Assembly (NCBI RefSeq): GCF_001649575.2
Contig: NC_051448.1
Span: 18,605,214 to 18,669,213, forward strand
From: Kryptolebias marmoratus
Lineage: Eukaryota > Chordata > Actinopteri > Cyprinodontiformes > Rivulidae
Length of the DNA: 64,000 bases
Direction of reading: 5' to 3'
Shown here in pieces: positions 46,371 to 58,880 of this stretch (positions are counted from its first letter, which is position 1; each line of letters starts with the position of its first letter). The notes under the pieces are model-generated. The model had not been told where the DNA came from. It made no database searches and saw only the letters and a list, made by a program, of their open reading frames with translations. The position numbers and the translations under genes are program-made.

Positions 46371-48021
46371 AAGAGATATGTCTTTGCTTTCAACAGCGGC
46401 TGATAAATATTGAACCACCAAGTCTTTTAATTGTTTGTTAAAACTCTTACAATGATGGCTTAAAGTTAGAGCCACTTGAGGGAGGAAAAAAAAAATCTTT
46501 TGTGCAATATTTTTAGTGAAACTGTTGACTTTGTTCTAAAAACTTGAATTCCTTCTAGCTACAGTATAATCTTGAAATTAGCAACAAAAAGATCAAACTT
46601 CACCTCATTTGCGTGTCATGGCTGATGTTTCACTTAAAAGCATTTATCAGCCATTACTGATGGCATGCCAATAGTTTTGTGCATTTCAAGTTTATATTGC
46701 TGCACAAGATAAAGGAAACCTCCTCAGAGTACCCCCTACAATATTCATATCACCATGTTGGGATATTTAGAGGATTCAGGTTAACGTGTTCAGTTTATAC
46801 AAAATTTTGCTGCTGTTTTAATAAACCCAAATTTGAAACTGCTCTTCAAGCCTTATTCTGCTTTGGAAAAAGCAGCTTACCTCTGCAGAAAAAAAGAGGC
46901 CTATTTTGCACATAAATTACTGCTTTTCACCTAACATTAGCAATGCAGATAAACTGAATTGTTGACAAAACTGAATCAGACTATTTTGCATCATGTTTCA
47001 TTAAGGTCATAATTTGAATGTATTCCAAATGCAGGCAGGGAACGCTGGACACAAAAGCAGCAGCACCCATGGACACAGTTTATACTCCGGACCATTAGGT
47101 TTCTCCAAAGGACGGGCCCTTTTATGTTTTACTGATGAACCTGCTGGGGTTGATGGTGTTGCCCTCAGTGCAGAAAATTACCAATTAATCAAACCACCAA
47201 GTAGCACTTAGCATTCACTGAACTTTAGTTGTAATTACTAATCCACCCCCTAAAAACTCATAATATTTCTTCGATGAAATTAAAAATGGTTAACTTATTT
47301 GCACAGTTAAGTGGCTCCATCCAGCCCTCCGTGCCCTGGTGTACCTGGTGTATGGGCTTCATGTTTTTGCAATAAGTGTATTCATTAAAAAGCACTTTTA
47401 TGCCAACCTAATAAGACTTTATTTGGCAGTGTGTGATCCTCCAAATTGGCGTGTCTCATTACTTCTCCCTCCTGGTGATTTTCAAGACATCATAAAGTGT
47501 TAAACAATGTTTAAAACTCCAACAGGACAGATAACCTCCAAATTATGCAGGGGATCAGAGCCGCAGCGGCTTGATAGATTCAATTCTATTAACTGCTCAA
47601 AGCATGAAAGAAAGCACAGCAAAAGCGACAGTATGTGTAGGTGACACATCTTTGCTTTCTTTCATCAAAGTGCATATTACAGTACTTCATCGTGGTTTTC
47701 CTTTGATTTAGTAATGTGAGTAATCTCAAGATTAGTATCCTTTGTGTGCTTGTGTTCACAACGCTGTATTTTGTATTTTTAAAAAAAAGCAGGCTGTCAT
47801 TTTTAAGGTACTGAATGAGTGATAAACTATAGCCTTTACGGTGTAGAGTGCTTGTACCAGGAGACGGACAATTAAACTTCTGAGGTAATGTTGTGTACCA
47901 AAAGGGTTCTGGCGAAAGACCGGAGAGAGCATAGAAAACAAGTTTTACAGACACTGTGGTCTTGTCAACCATCTGAAATACAGTATAAAGTTATTTGACT
48001 CCTATTTGATATAAAGTAGAA
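46371..48021. other. Unassigned, candidate conserved noncoding DNA
   Basis: No gene or repeat end. The stretch at about 47,300-47,640 is non-repetitive and of mixed composition. Possible conserved noncoding element by appearance only. Confidence 0.45.
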
Positions 48022-48080
48022 TAGGGGTCTCCAAAAAGCAGACAGTGGTCCAGATCCAGACCCAGACTGGTCACTAAATT
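48022..48080. mobile_element. Possible hAT-type terminal fragment
   Basis: AGGGGTCTCCAAAAAGCAGA followed by GGTCCAGATCCAGACCCAGA resembles the outer part of fish hAT elements (CAGGGGTCTCCAAAC..., GGTCCGGATCCGGACC). The opposite end was not found. Confidence 0.4.
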
Positions 48081-48893
48081 TGAACAGAATGAATACTTTT
48101 TTACCTATCCATGTTTTCTTGCATTTACAGTAATTCATTTATGAGGTACAGCTTTTCTAGCCTTTACATTAATCTTTACAAACTGAACTACAGCTTCCTT
48201 CTGCATCAAGTAGCATTTCACTGTATTTCCAAGAGGGTCTCCAAATCGTCTGAAAAGGTTTACGAGGGTTCGCAGTTTCCTTGCGTGAACTGTAGGGCCT
48301 TGCTAGAACTTTGAACAATTTTAAAGGATTTACAAAGTTCCTACTTTAATAAAAGTATAAGTAACTAATGTTTTAAAACACATGACTGATTTTATTTTAT
48401 TTTGATGTGGTAAAGGCTTAAATACATGTTGTAAAAAATGGCTTTCACTATTTATCATTTAAATCCTCATTTAATGGCTAGACTGAAGCCCTACAGCCCC
48501 TGTTTACCCAGCGCTGTTTAAGTAGAACCATCACATTTCTGTTGTAAACTACAGCTTCAATCAGATTCTCTGACTCCGAAACCTTTTGAACCCAGGTCTC
48601 AGGCTGAAAGTGTCACACTATTGTCCATCAGTGTGACATTAGTGTGAAGTGGAGCAAGCGCACTACGGATTGCTGCAACCGACATTCTTCTCAGTGCTTG
48701 CGCGAGTAGATCCAAAGCAGTCGCAATTTTGGATGTAACGTCTTCACGCTGGAGAGACAGAAGTGACCGCACGCATGTATGTCTCATCATGACGTGAATC
48801 ATTGTTGAAGGTCTTCAAGAATGCTATTTTCAGAAAATAAATCCAGCTCCCGTCAGTTCAGGTTGCTAGGTTCACTGTGTCCTTGATGACTAA
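48081..48893. other. Unassigned sequence with a CpG-richer frame
   Basis: At 48599-48802 (minus strand) a 67-codon ATG frame lies in CpG-richer DNA (LLSLQREDVTSKIATALDLL and following). It has no recognisable domain and is probably part of an unidentified mobile element or chance. The rest is featureless. Confidence 0.4.
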
Positions 48894-49270
48894 GGCCTCG
48901 TCAACATTACTCCAGATATATTCCAGACATTCTCCAAAAACAGTCTGTCTTTGATGAGAAGAAGAAAAAAAACCACTTTCCAAAGTGTGGATATTTAAAA
49001 AAAAAATACAATTTTTGACATATTTGTGTAGATTTGCATACAGAAATTTTGGCAAAACAATGATGTAGCAGTCTTTTTTGTGCATACCTCCTATCACTTT
49101 GTTTCCTAGAAACCAAAACAACACCAGAGTCGTTTTAATCAGGGTTTTTTTTTTTTGTGTGTCTCACTTTGTCCCAATCCTGTCATTGTTGAACTTCAGT
49201 TGTGTGCTGAAATGATTAACAAATGAAAAGATATTCTAATAGGTGTCAAAGGTAATTGCAACCTGTCCAG
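48894..49270. mobile_element. GGCCC-type miniature element, right end eroded
   Basis: Left end (TAA)GGCCTCGTCAACATTACTCC. The interior, including CCAAAGTGTGGATATTTAAA, TTGTTTCCTAGAAACCAAAA and AGTTGTGTGCTGAAATGATT, matches the interiors at 18.6, 29.6 and 54.4 kb. The matching right terminal repeat is not legible. Confidence 0.6.
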
Positions 49271-50140
49271 GGTCACAATTTAATAAATTGTGGGTAAAAA
49301 AAAAATCAGTTTGGATTATTGTATTTCAATTCTTTAGCAGTGCTGAAAGTTGGATAATAACTTTTTCTGAGCAATACAGAGTAAAACCCTCACAAGCATG
49401 CTAGATGGACAGGCACTTCAATATTTTCATCTTTAACAGTCTGGTTGAGCTGTTAAAGCCCCTCAACACTCGGTTTCAAATCATAGGTCTTCTTTGGAGA
49501 CATAAAGGGACACAGAGGCAAACCTTTACTTGAATCTGATGACAATCTTCAGGGTCTCGATAGGCACCCTGGTCACTTTCACGTAAAAGTGACCGCAGCA
49601 ATCTTACAAGTTCTGACCTGTAACATTTCCATTTCACTCTCAGCCCAAGTCTGAGTCATATACAGTCGGTTAAATGGAAAAGTTACAGCAGCCCAAGAGA
49701 AAACATGCTGCATTCTAGGATTTCAATCATCATCTCTAACAACTTGTGAATGGGACAATTTCTTTTCGTGGTTTTGAAGGAGAGCTTTAAAAAATATCTC
49801 AAAACTGAAGTAAAAAGCATGTCTGAATCTTTCAGTTTTATTCCTAGCAACAAATATCCAGAAGAATGCTGAGTGCTACATGTAAGCTTAATAGGAAAAG
49901 CACCAATGTGGGATTTCCAGACCGAAATCATCTGAAATAATGAGGCACCAAAGCAGATGTAAAAAGGGGGGGAAAGTGCTCATATCAAATTTTTATTGTC
50001 TCTGAAGTCAAAACAATCATTTCCCTCATCTTCACTGATGGGGTGTGGTTACACAGCGAAGATTCACTGACCACAGAGACAAACAAGATCTAAGGAGCAC
50101 ATTTGGGTGTATTCATACAAAACAGATTTGTTTTTTTTAA
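49271..50140. other. Unassigned sequence with a hairpin
   Basis: GGTCACTTT (49571-49579) pairs with AAAGTGACC (49586-49594) around CACGTA. No gene recognised. Confidence 0.5.
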
Positions 50141-50600
50141 AGCCTGCGGCGTTACTTTTACATAAAATGAAAACTATGCCGTTAAAAGTCTTTACAAAAT
50201 GCCAAACGTGTAAATCTAATCTAGATTTATTGATCTAAATCAGGCCTTTAGCTGAACCATTCCAAGAATTTTAACACTTTTCCTCCAACAACTGCTTTTG
50301 CTGTATACTAATTTCTAGCCTAATTTCCAAGGTCTTTCTGATAGAAAACTTATTTATGTGATGCTGCCACCACCATGTTTCATTCTGGAGTTGGTGTTTT
50401 TTGGTCGTTCGTGTTTTGTGTGTAATGTGGAATTTTCCTTGATAAGGAAAAAAAATTTGCTTTCACTGTCTATAAACATGGTATATTTTTCCAAAAAGGC
50501 TCCTGTGCTTTGAGTTGGAGACACAAAGTTGTAAGAAAATATGCAAATATTCACTTGGAATCACACTGAATTGGTATTTACAACACATTTGTGCATGTAT
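50141..50600 (-). mobile_element. Tc1-like transposon remnant
   Basis: The minus strand carries AAACATGGTGGTGGCAGCAT (KHGGGSI, the glycine block of Tc1-like transposases) near 50,370-50,390. Further along it has CTTGGAATGGTTCAGCTAAA then GGCCTGATTTAGATCAATAA (LEWFS.RPDLDQ, corresponding to LEWPSQSPDLNPIE, the third catalytic motif) near 50,236-50,275. It is heavily eroded, with the third motif broken by a stop. Different family from the 40-kb copy. Confidence 0.7.
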
Positions 50601-51330
50601 ATGCCAGAATAAATTGCAATACATTGCAATACAGCTATACACTAGGTCTTCCTAAAATTCAACACACTGGTGTAAAATCCTGTCATCTACATGAAATGAT
50701 CACAATGAAAGCTAAACATGGCAGTGGAGAGCCAGAAGTCAAGAGAGAAGCTGAGATAAGGAGAATGTGGATTGGACAGATATATTGCCAACATACAGGC
50801 CTGTAAGTTGTGATTGTAACATCCGGTCTTTTTTAAAAATAGTCAAACACGCTTGACAATTAAAAACACCACAATATAATGTTGTAGGATCCAGATTGGA
50901 AGGAACTGAAGCTTCAGGGAAATCAGGATATGTGCACTATAATTCTATATCCAAATTATTACTTTACATGCAACAGCAGTCAACCACATAAATTCGGTGA
51001 TTAAGACCGACACATTATACCTTTCTTGTTTTGAGGGTAGTTTTTCTTAATAAATTGACTAAATTCTTGCAAAACTGTATATTGTAGGGTTACTAGGATA
51101 TTCTAGATGTTTCTATTGGCATGGTTATAACACGCACACGACTCAGGCATGCAGCTACAACAAGACAAATGATTCTCGTTGTCATAATGGTGGCGATTGT
51201 CCATTGAGTCACATGATCACATGACGAGTGCTCCATCTCTGTTTCTAACTCTATGTTCATGATATATTAAAGTACAGAGAATGAACATGCTTAGCTTGGC
51301 TAAAGATTCTTCCAAAACGTTATTTTTTTC
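50601..51330. other. Unassigned sequence
   Basis: No gene recognised. The word GATCACATGACGAGTG near 51,210 resembles interiors of miniature elements but ends are not found. Confidence 0.45.
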
Positions 51331-51520
51331 CTTTGATTCCTTCTTTTGGCTGCTCCCGCCTGCACCGCTCGCTACAACAAGGAAACTGCCACAAAAGAGC
51401 TAATAAATGTCAGTTTTTCTCACCAAAAACTTTGTTTGTGTGGACAGGAGGTGCAAACAAAGCAGAGAATTTGTTTTTAAAAATATCCAGAGATGTTTTG
51501 GCCAAAATCCAAATGAAATA
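51331..51520 (-). mobile_element. GGCCC-type miniature element fragment
   Basis: TTTGTGTGGACAGGAGGTGC then AAACAAAGCAGAGAATTTG is the reverse complement of the 7151-7200 text (GATTTTCTGCAGTGTTTGC, ACCTTCTGTCCACACGC). Terminal repeats not legible. Confidence 0.5.
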
Positions 51521-52704
51521 CACTCATTTGATTTTATAAAAATTGAGCAATTTAATTAGTCTGAATAACCTGGATAATTAACGTGAGACAAAAGGCCTTT
51601 TATTTCTTTGGCTTCACTTCATTCACCTTCAAGAAGTGGCACAGACTGTTTACCTGAGAATATAGACATACAGAATACAATTTTAACATTTGCAAAACCA
51701 AAAATGTCATGTATGAATGTATAGAATCACAGTGGTAAAGCAGAAGTATGCAGGCTGTACTGAATCCGCAGAATAATTCTCCACTTATTCTTCATGTGAG
51801 GCTTTCATTGCTCTGATCAGTCACACTGTGTCTGTCGTGAAACATTCAAAGCACATCAACCACAGAGCATGAATACTTTAAAACAGCAATAAAGCAAGCA
51901 TTTATGATGGCTGCAATTATGGCGACCCACTCCCCATGCAGCCCCCTCAGTTAAATTACTTACAATTATCACCAAGTCGACACATTTGTGTTGCATTATA
52001 GATAAAACAAGATCATCAGCCGCAGTATTTTTGTTGTCTGCTGAAATGTAGCCAAGTATTTTCTCACGAGGAAAGCAGAAGAGACGGAAAACTAGTCAAA
52101 GATTTGTCGGGAGCGTCATAGTAAATGTATTATTATCATTTACTTTATATTCTACAGCAACAAATGAAAAAAGAAAATTAGGCACAACTCAGAATAAGAA
52201 ATCAATCTAGAGTTATGTAGTTTTACATGGAAAGCACAACTGTATAGTATTTATTTTTTTGTTGTTGTTTGAATAAAAACATGTTTGAGTTAAAACTTTA
52301 AAAAGCTAGGTCTTTGTTGAGTACAAAGTAAAGATGAAAAAACGTATAGTATGTATATAAAACTGTATAACTCACAACTGTACATGTCTACATCATGAAT
52401 CTATGCACAATTAAAACATTTATTTAACAAATATTTAACAATATGTGGTGCTAAATTATATAGGCATGGTTTTCAATACAATTTATACTGTAGGAGTTTA
52501 GAGAGGGTACACGACTTCTTTATGTCAGGCAGGTCAACATTTCACTTTAAATATTTTTAAAATCATTATAATGTTTTCTCATGTTATCTGATAAATACTA
52601 TGTCAAAAACAGATTCTATTAAATACTAATGCAATTTATAACCAATTATGCTTTAATTACAATCATGTCAAAAATATTGCAACAACTTCTGTGGTGGTGA
52701 TAAC
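51521..52704. other. Unassigned, candidate conserved noncoding DNA
   Basis: The region at about 51,560-52,130 has no repeat signature and contains words such as CATTTATGATGGCTGCAATT. It resembles deeply conserved noncoding DNA in style. Not testable from one sequence. Confidence 0.4.
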
Positions 52705-53000
52705 TAGGGACGCTACGGGCTGATCCCAAGTATTTGATCGGAGTTTCTATCAAGGCGTTTTTTGCTGATCAGTGTCGGGGTAGCTGCCGGCTCTCTCAGC
52801 TGCCGATCAGATATTGTCTATGGTTTTATTCTACGTCAGCTGCCTGCAACACAACTATCGAACAGCAGCTGTAACATGACAGCTGTTGTGATGTGAAGTT
52901 CAAGGCGCCTGAGCGCCAATTAGAAAGCTTTTCTCTGCCGTCAAGCGGTAAAAGATTTGCAAACAGACTGCCTGGTCTGCACCCAACATCCTACATGGAG
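52705..53000. mobile_element. Possible hAT-type element fragment (GATCGG-rich)
   Basis: CTAGGGACGCTACGGGCTGA followed by ATTTGATCGGAG, GCTGATCAGTGTCGGGG and GCTGCCGATCAGATATTG resembles the GATC/TATCGG-rich end of a fish hAT group (CTAGGGATGCACCGATC...). The interior is CpG-richer than the surroundings but has no open frame. The other end was not found. Confidence 0.5.
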
Positions 53001-53554
53001 GCCGCAGATGCTATAACAGTCACATGGACTGATATAGAAATAAACAAAACGGTACTGATTTATTAATCAGGTCTTATGATAGCAAATAATCTCTTTTCCT
53101 CTACTCCCACTTTTCTCCCACCTTGCTGATGCTCTGTCAGTCACTGAACGCAGCACTGATGTCATAAACACTGAAGTTTTGGGCTAAACACTAACTGAGT
53201 TGAAAGGACTGTCAGTAAAATGAAAAAAAAAAATAATTAAAGCGGTTGTGGAAAATCTGTGTGGTGACAGAGCCAACTCAACTTTATTTTTGCCGAAAAA
53301 ATGAGCTTTGTTTTTTTTTAGACAACAGTGTTCAAGCAGTCATTAGCTGTTAGCATCATCACAACAAGCAAAACAGTGAAACAGTGGGGTAACATGTATT
53401 TTTAAAGCAGCACCATCTGAAACCTAATTAAGAGCATTACAGTGACACAGAGTTAGGCTCATAGCAGTCAGGAGTAACGTCATGAATGGAAATGATCATT
53501 CAGTCTGGCTGAAGGAGTTCAAGGAACTTATCCCAACACTGTGTGTGTTTCAAC
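53001..53554. other. Unassigned sequence
   Basis: Possibly the continuation of the element to the left. A-run near 53,224-53,233. No frame. Confidence 0.45.
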
Positions 53555-53705
53555 AGTGGCTCTTCTGTGTGAAGTTTACACTTTCTCCCCATATGCACAT
53601 GGTTTTTCTCTGTGAGTTCCAGTTTTTTCCCATACCCCAAAAACATGCTTGTTAGGTTACCTGGCTCCCCTAAATAGACCTTACAAGTGAATCTGCATGA
53701 TTTGT
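53555..53705 (+). mobile_element. tRNA-derived SINE, middle part
   Basis: CTTCTGTGTGAAGTTTACAC, TTCTCCCCATATGCACATGG, CCCCAAAAACATGCTTGTTA and GGTTACCTGGCTCCCCTAAA match the SINE body seen inverted at 36048-36165. The head and the 3' tail are missing. Confidence 0.75.
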
Positions 53706-53721
53706 TTTCTTTGCATTTTCC

Positions 53722-53915
53722 TCTTAGATCCAATCCTGGTCTTAGAGGGCCACTATATCCTGCATGTGTTAATTATTCCCCTGCTCTTCAGCAGCTCTTA
53801 AAGTTCTGCAGAAGCCTGTTAATCACTCAGTCATTCAAATCAGGTGTGTCACAGCAGAGAAACATCTAAAACATGCAGGATAGTGTTCCTTCAGGACCAG
53901 GATTGGGCATCACTG
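53722..53915. mobile_element. hAT-type miniature element
   Basis: The interior terminal repeat CCAATCCTGGTC (left) matches GACCAGGATTGG (right), with the right end finishing GCATCACTG. The outermost left bases are eroded. The core (TTCTGCAGAAGCCTGTTAAT, AACATGCAGGATAGTGTTCC) is shared with 33143, 40513 and 45017. Both sides are too altered to read a target duplication. Confidence 0.8.
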
Positions 53916-54172
53916 CCTTAAACGGTTTGGCAACTTTTAGTTTTGAGCAGTCAGTGACATACCTGCAGTTAGCTACAATGACCTCAGTTCAATTTGGAGG
54001 ATCAGGGATAGATGTGAATCCCGCCATACTCGCGTTAGCAAATTTTCACCATTAAAATAAAAAAAAATCTTTCTACATATGAAGTAGTTTTTACACCTCA
54101 TTACTTTTGCATGAGACCAGTATTTGTTGTCACTAAAGTTTCAGCCGAACAACGTTTATGTTGCCACACTAA

Positions 54173-54720
54173 GGCCCTGTTCACATTAACACAGGGATTT
54201 GGCGAAACAGGTTTTCTTTTGGCATCGTTTTCACCCGTTATCTGCATGGAAACTATCTTTTGGCAAGAACAAATTTTTACAACAATGGACATTTTTAAAA
54301 ACTTGGAGTAAATATGTCCACGACAAATGGAGAGTTTGAGAAACAATGACTTATCACCCTACTTCCTACATTCCCACTACTTTTTTGCACCATGAACAAC
54401 AATAGGGCATCGGGCTCTTTTTGTCCTGACTCCTTATCATTAAACTTTGGTTGTGCACTGCTGAGGTTAATGATTGAGATAAAATACTAAACGATGTCAA
54501 AGAAAAAAAATGAACTGCAACTATTTTCAGAGAATCTTTAACCAAGCTAAGGAATGTTCTTTGTATTTTGATGTGTTGTCAGAGCTGAAGTTAGGGCCAC
54601 CTACATGGGGTAATTTAGTGTTTTTGTTGGAATATCTGCTTTTGTTTGGACAGAGACATTTTCTTCTAAAAAAAGGGAGAAGAAATATATTTGCATAAAA
54701 AATACAATGTTTTAATCAGA
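54173..54720. mobile_element. GGCCC-type miniature element, right end eroded
   Basis: Left end (TAA)GGCCCTGTTCACATTAAC. The interior has CAACAATAGGGCATCGGG, TTTGGTTGTGCACTGCTGAG, and further on TTTGTTTGGACAGAGACAT, matching family members at 29.6, 48.9 and 51.4 kb. The right terminal repeat is not clear. Confidence 0.6.
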
Positions 54721-55702
54721 GTAGTCGAGTGCATACAAAAAGGCTGCTAAATATATTCTTCATTAAATGTTATTCACATATTTGTTTTAATTACAGACTA
54801 AAACATACAATCTATGTTAAATGAAGAATATCAGTTTTTTTATGTCTTTATCATAGGCAAAGGCTACACACTGCAAGAATCCAAGATATTGTTTTCCCTT
54901 AAATCACTAAAAAGGTTGAGGTTTAAATCGATTTGGATGCTGAAAAATTCAATCTTCTCCTCTGGCGGCTCTGTTCAGAATTTGTGACTTATTTTTTCTG
55001 GTTCTCCAAAATAGAAGCATGCTAACCACTGTCTACAACATGGTGACAAAATGCTGAAAAGTCCTTTTAAATAGCATGATTTCAAAAACAAAAAGAAAAA
55101 CAAGCTATCTGAAAACAGGTAAAAACGCAAGTCCTCTTTAAATGAGAAGCAGTTGCACACATAGAAACACGTTGTTTAATAGGGTTTATTCAGTATTTAT
55201 AGCACGAAGACGGAGCTGTTGCATTTAAAGCATCACATATGAGATGTTCAAGGTTAACTTTTGATAATGGTTCATGAAAAGAATATCTTATTAGGTTAAC
55301 ACTGAGGTGAGTACAAGCTGCCCTCATCCACACATACAATATTAACAACCGTTTTTTATTTATAATACTTCGGAAAAAAAACACAACACTACAGTTAGTT
55401 TGTTTAGCTTCCATGGCCGTGCCATTGGTGCTGTCATTTGTTTAGTTTTATTTTTTTGAAATTTTTTTTAAATGTGAGTTAAAACATCCAGCATATGAGT
55501 TAGCACTTTTGAGGGCTGTTTAAATTGATAATCTGTTCTATGTAGCCATGTTTTCAGTACTCTCTATATAAGTCATAATGAGATATTATGTACACAAAAG
55601 CATATTAAAATGTACCCACGCATGAAGAGCCTTGGTAGTTCTAAGAGAAAGTGAAAGGCGCATGACTGCATAGAAAAAGGAGTGAGCTGAGTGGTTGACC
55701 TC
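54721..55702. other. Unassigned AT-rich sequence
   Basis: No repeat end or gene recognised. If 55703-55793 is a terminal exon, its 3' untranslated region would lie at the right edge of this stretch. Confidence 0.45.
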
Positions 55703-55793
55703 TTAGGTGTCCTTTTTCTTTCCGTGAACCATTTTAAGCACTTCGGTGAAGAAGAAATTATTGTTGTAGGTGGGGCAATGAGAGTCACAGCAC
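55703..55793 (-). other. Candidate terminal coding exon
   Basis: On the minus strand a strong acceptor (CTTTTTTTCTCTCTCTCAAG) ends at 55794. Entered in phase 1, the following DNA reads 29 codons to a TAA at 55703-55705. The peptide begins CCDSHCPTYNNNFF and ends HGKKKDT. The pyrimidine tract is the best in the neighbourhood and the peptide is not low-complexity. I do not recognise a family. Against it: only 29 codons, and no upstream exon that joins it is proven. The minus-strand candidates at 60862-60917 and 62366-62489 would lie upstream of it if they belong to the same transcript. Confidence 0.3.
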
Positions 55794-56026
55794 CTTGAGA
55801 GAGAGAAAAAAAGAATGACCAAAAATAGGCCCAAATGTCTTGGTTGTCATAAAAAACAAGTGGTTAAGTTTTGGTGGTTTAAATTTTTAAATGACCTTAT
55901 GGCCTTGGCAAGGTTTACACTTCCTGAGTGCCTTTAGTTTTCAAAATAAAATACCTTGCAGACCAATGTACATTAAATATATTTACAGACTATTTTTTAA
56001 GAAAAGCTTTTATTATTTCTGTGCAG

Positions 56027-56077
56027 CCTGGTACTAAATAATCTATGGACCGGTGGTTGAGGAACCTTGTTATAAAA
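56027..56077. mobile_element. hAT-type terminal fragment
   Basis: Reverse-complemented the text reads AAGGTTCCTCAACCACCGGT then CCATAGATTATTTAGTACC. It resembles the end of a fish hAT group (GGGTCCCCAACCACCGGGCC...GGTACC). Only one end is present. Confidence 0.55.
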
Positions 56078-58880
56078 AGTAAATTACTAAAGCTGTTTTT
56101 TCATTGTCCTGACTCAGCATGACTTGCTTTGCCCTAACTTGGCTCTACTTGGTTCTACACGGCCTAGGAGAGGCTGCCTCAATGTGGGCGGATTGTTGTA
56201 GCACCGCCTCCCAAAACTTACCACCAACAGGTAAATAAAAGTGAAATAAATTCACAAAACACTCACCATCCTCTGCCACAGTTTCTAAAAATACTGTGGC
56301 AGAGTTGAAGCCACCTTCCCTCAACCGTAAATAGAGTCCATTTGGTCTAACTCCATCTGAATTTTGTCATCAGCCTACAAGCACAGGAGCGTCTGCACTT
56401 CCTCATAGTACCATGTTGTTGATTAAAGTGTGGCCATTTTAATTGATATATTTTTTAGACATTTATTTAAAAAGTAAATAAAAACAAATGCTGCAGTTGT
56501 GATGTTTTAAAAATGATGAAGGAGACCCCCTCATGACTGATGTTGCTCTCTGGCCAATCAATGGCCTGCAATCTGCTGACACCAAACCTTCAGGTCAACT
56601 CAGCTCACTTGGAACCTCGGCCAAGGAGATTTAAAGAAGTACTAAGAAGGGAGCTGACAGTACACAATGAAACACAATGAATCTGCATCATGTCGAGCTG
56701 AGTAGAGCACGTGGAAAAGGGGAATAAGTGTCCTGTGAAACCAGGTTGTGTGAAATCTGTGTTCTACAGTTGTGTTAGTTGGCATTTTTTAACGAAAAAG
56801 TGCTAAAGACTCTCTGAGGTTTATAAGGACCAGTTTCACTATGAAGTGATTATAAAGACTGGTGTTTTTTGCTTTTGCGGTTCCAGGGGAACGCTGTGAT
56901 TGTGCAACGCTCGGCGACGGTCAGCACAGTCACGTTAAATATGCGCGTGATAATCCCCAACAATGAAGAACATCCTAGTTGGAGCTGTACGTCGTGGGTC
57001 TTTGGTATAATCATTACCTGTCACTGAAAGGTGAAAGGCAGGTGATAATGCTTTTGCTTGTGTTTGTGTACCCATGTGTTCATGCCAGTCTGTTAGCAAA
57101 ATATCCCTTGAACCACCAAATGAATTTAAATAAAACTCTTATTGAAATCACGTATCTAATTGAATTACATTGAATAACCATTTGAGTCTTACTGTGGAAA
57201 TATATAAGAAAATTTTCTATCCCCAGTTCTGAGGTGTACTCCACCTGTATTTTACAGATGTTTGGGGAGGGGGTTTGGATACAAAGCTTGTGTCTGAAAA
57301 ATGTTTTTAAAAAGTCTCCAAGACTAGCTTTAAACATTGTTTTTTTTATTTTTACAGTTCTGGGAATGTAATGCTACTGATGGTATCAAGTTAAGCACAT
57401 TCACAGACATGGACAACCACCCCCCCATCCTCCATGTAGGAGGATTATGAGTGGAAGGTACAGCCCATTGCTTTCTAATAACATCCTCTAATCTCTTGCC
57501 AGCTGCCCTTGAGGGTGTCCACTCAGAAAACATTGCAACTTTTCACCTTCAATAAAGCACCTCCTCCTCCTCCTGCTTCATCATTTCCCAGGTAGAGGAG
57601 GGGCCCATACTGCACTCTATCACAAAGATTGGACAGGGTTGGCCCTGTAGCTGGCTGTGGAGGAGAAACCCATTTTTATCCCTTATCCTGTCAGCTTGAA
57701 TTAGCTGTATACAACCCCAACCTTTCAGCTGAACCTCCACCTATTAATGGCCGCGACACTGTTGGTACGGTTTTCCATTTTCTTGGAAGGTTCTCTTGGC
57801 TCCCGCTCTCCCTCCACTACATCACGTCCACTCCTTTTCACACACAATAGCCTTGGGGGTGGGGGGGAGTGATGATGTGAAAAGTTGAAATCACCTCTAT
57901 TTTTGTGTCAGTTGTTAGAATCATGGAGCAGGTGGATTAACATCCAGGCCGACCTTTAATCCCACACACTGTGCACCCTGGCATCCTGCATTTATCTGCT
58001 TTCAAACGAACCAATTTTGTGATTTTTGTATTCCAAAGACTTTTATCTCCCATTACACCGATCCGTCCATCACAAGTTTCGCCTTTAAACTCTGTCGTCA
58101 TTTGTATTCATCATATTTTCAATTTCTCCCACGCTCTCTCTCCAGGATGCTGCATAATGGGTTTTGTGCTTATATAGTGTTGTAGGGTTTCCTTTTCCAA
58201 TTAGCACAGAGTCATTTCTCCAGAACTAATCTCCAGCCCTGCATATAGCCGGTTCCCCCATCTTTGATTTAACGCTTGGTGTGAATTCAAGGGAGCTGGA
58301 GGTGCAGCCATGTTGGAGAATCCCCACGGCTCACAATGTGTTTACCTCCTGATTGCCCACCCTCCCAGGTTTAGTGCTGGTTTATGAAGCATGATATGAA
58401 ATAAACCCTCTTCTGTCCCCCAACAAAGATTGGTGGCACAACTTGCACTCAACTCAGGGAGCTTCACGTTCAAGGATGAGGACTTCTGGAGATGTGGTTA
58501 AGACAAAAAGGAAGACGGGAGAAGAATGTTAATTTAAGAGAAGTTCTTTGAATAAAATATCAAGGAAAGAGAACCATAAAAATCACAGAGGAAGTAACCT
58601 TTCCCACGAAAGGGCCATTTGGGATGGATGGAAAAAATGAATTATTTTAGCTCATGACAATTATCCAATCAAAATCAAGTAAAAGCTGTTTCCAGGCAGG
58701 ACTTTAGAATAAACTTGCCTTCTGCTGGACATCAATGGCAATGTAATTGTTGGCTAGTAATCAAACAAAATACTATTAGGCCTAACTGGCTAATGTTCGA
58801 GATGGGCAGATGCAAAGGGCAGGTGAACTGGTCAATTTTTCTTTCAACCAGTTAACTGCTAAGTAAGCTGCTAAGTAAGA
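56078..58880. other. Unassigned sequence, partly GC-richer
   Basis: No gene recognised. It contains (CTC)n at about 57,559-57,573 and G/C homopolymer patches at about 57,420-57,427 and 57,855-57,868 (GGGGGTGGGGGGG). The part at 57,540-58,420 is the least AT-rich, without an intact long frame. Confidence 0.45.

Noticed and set aside
57855..57868. G-run considered as a G-quadruplex regulatory element
   Set aside because: Only two adjacent G-tracts are present, not four.
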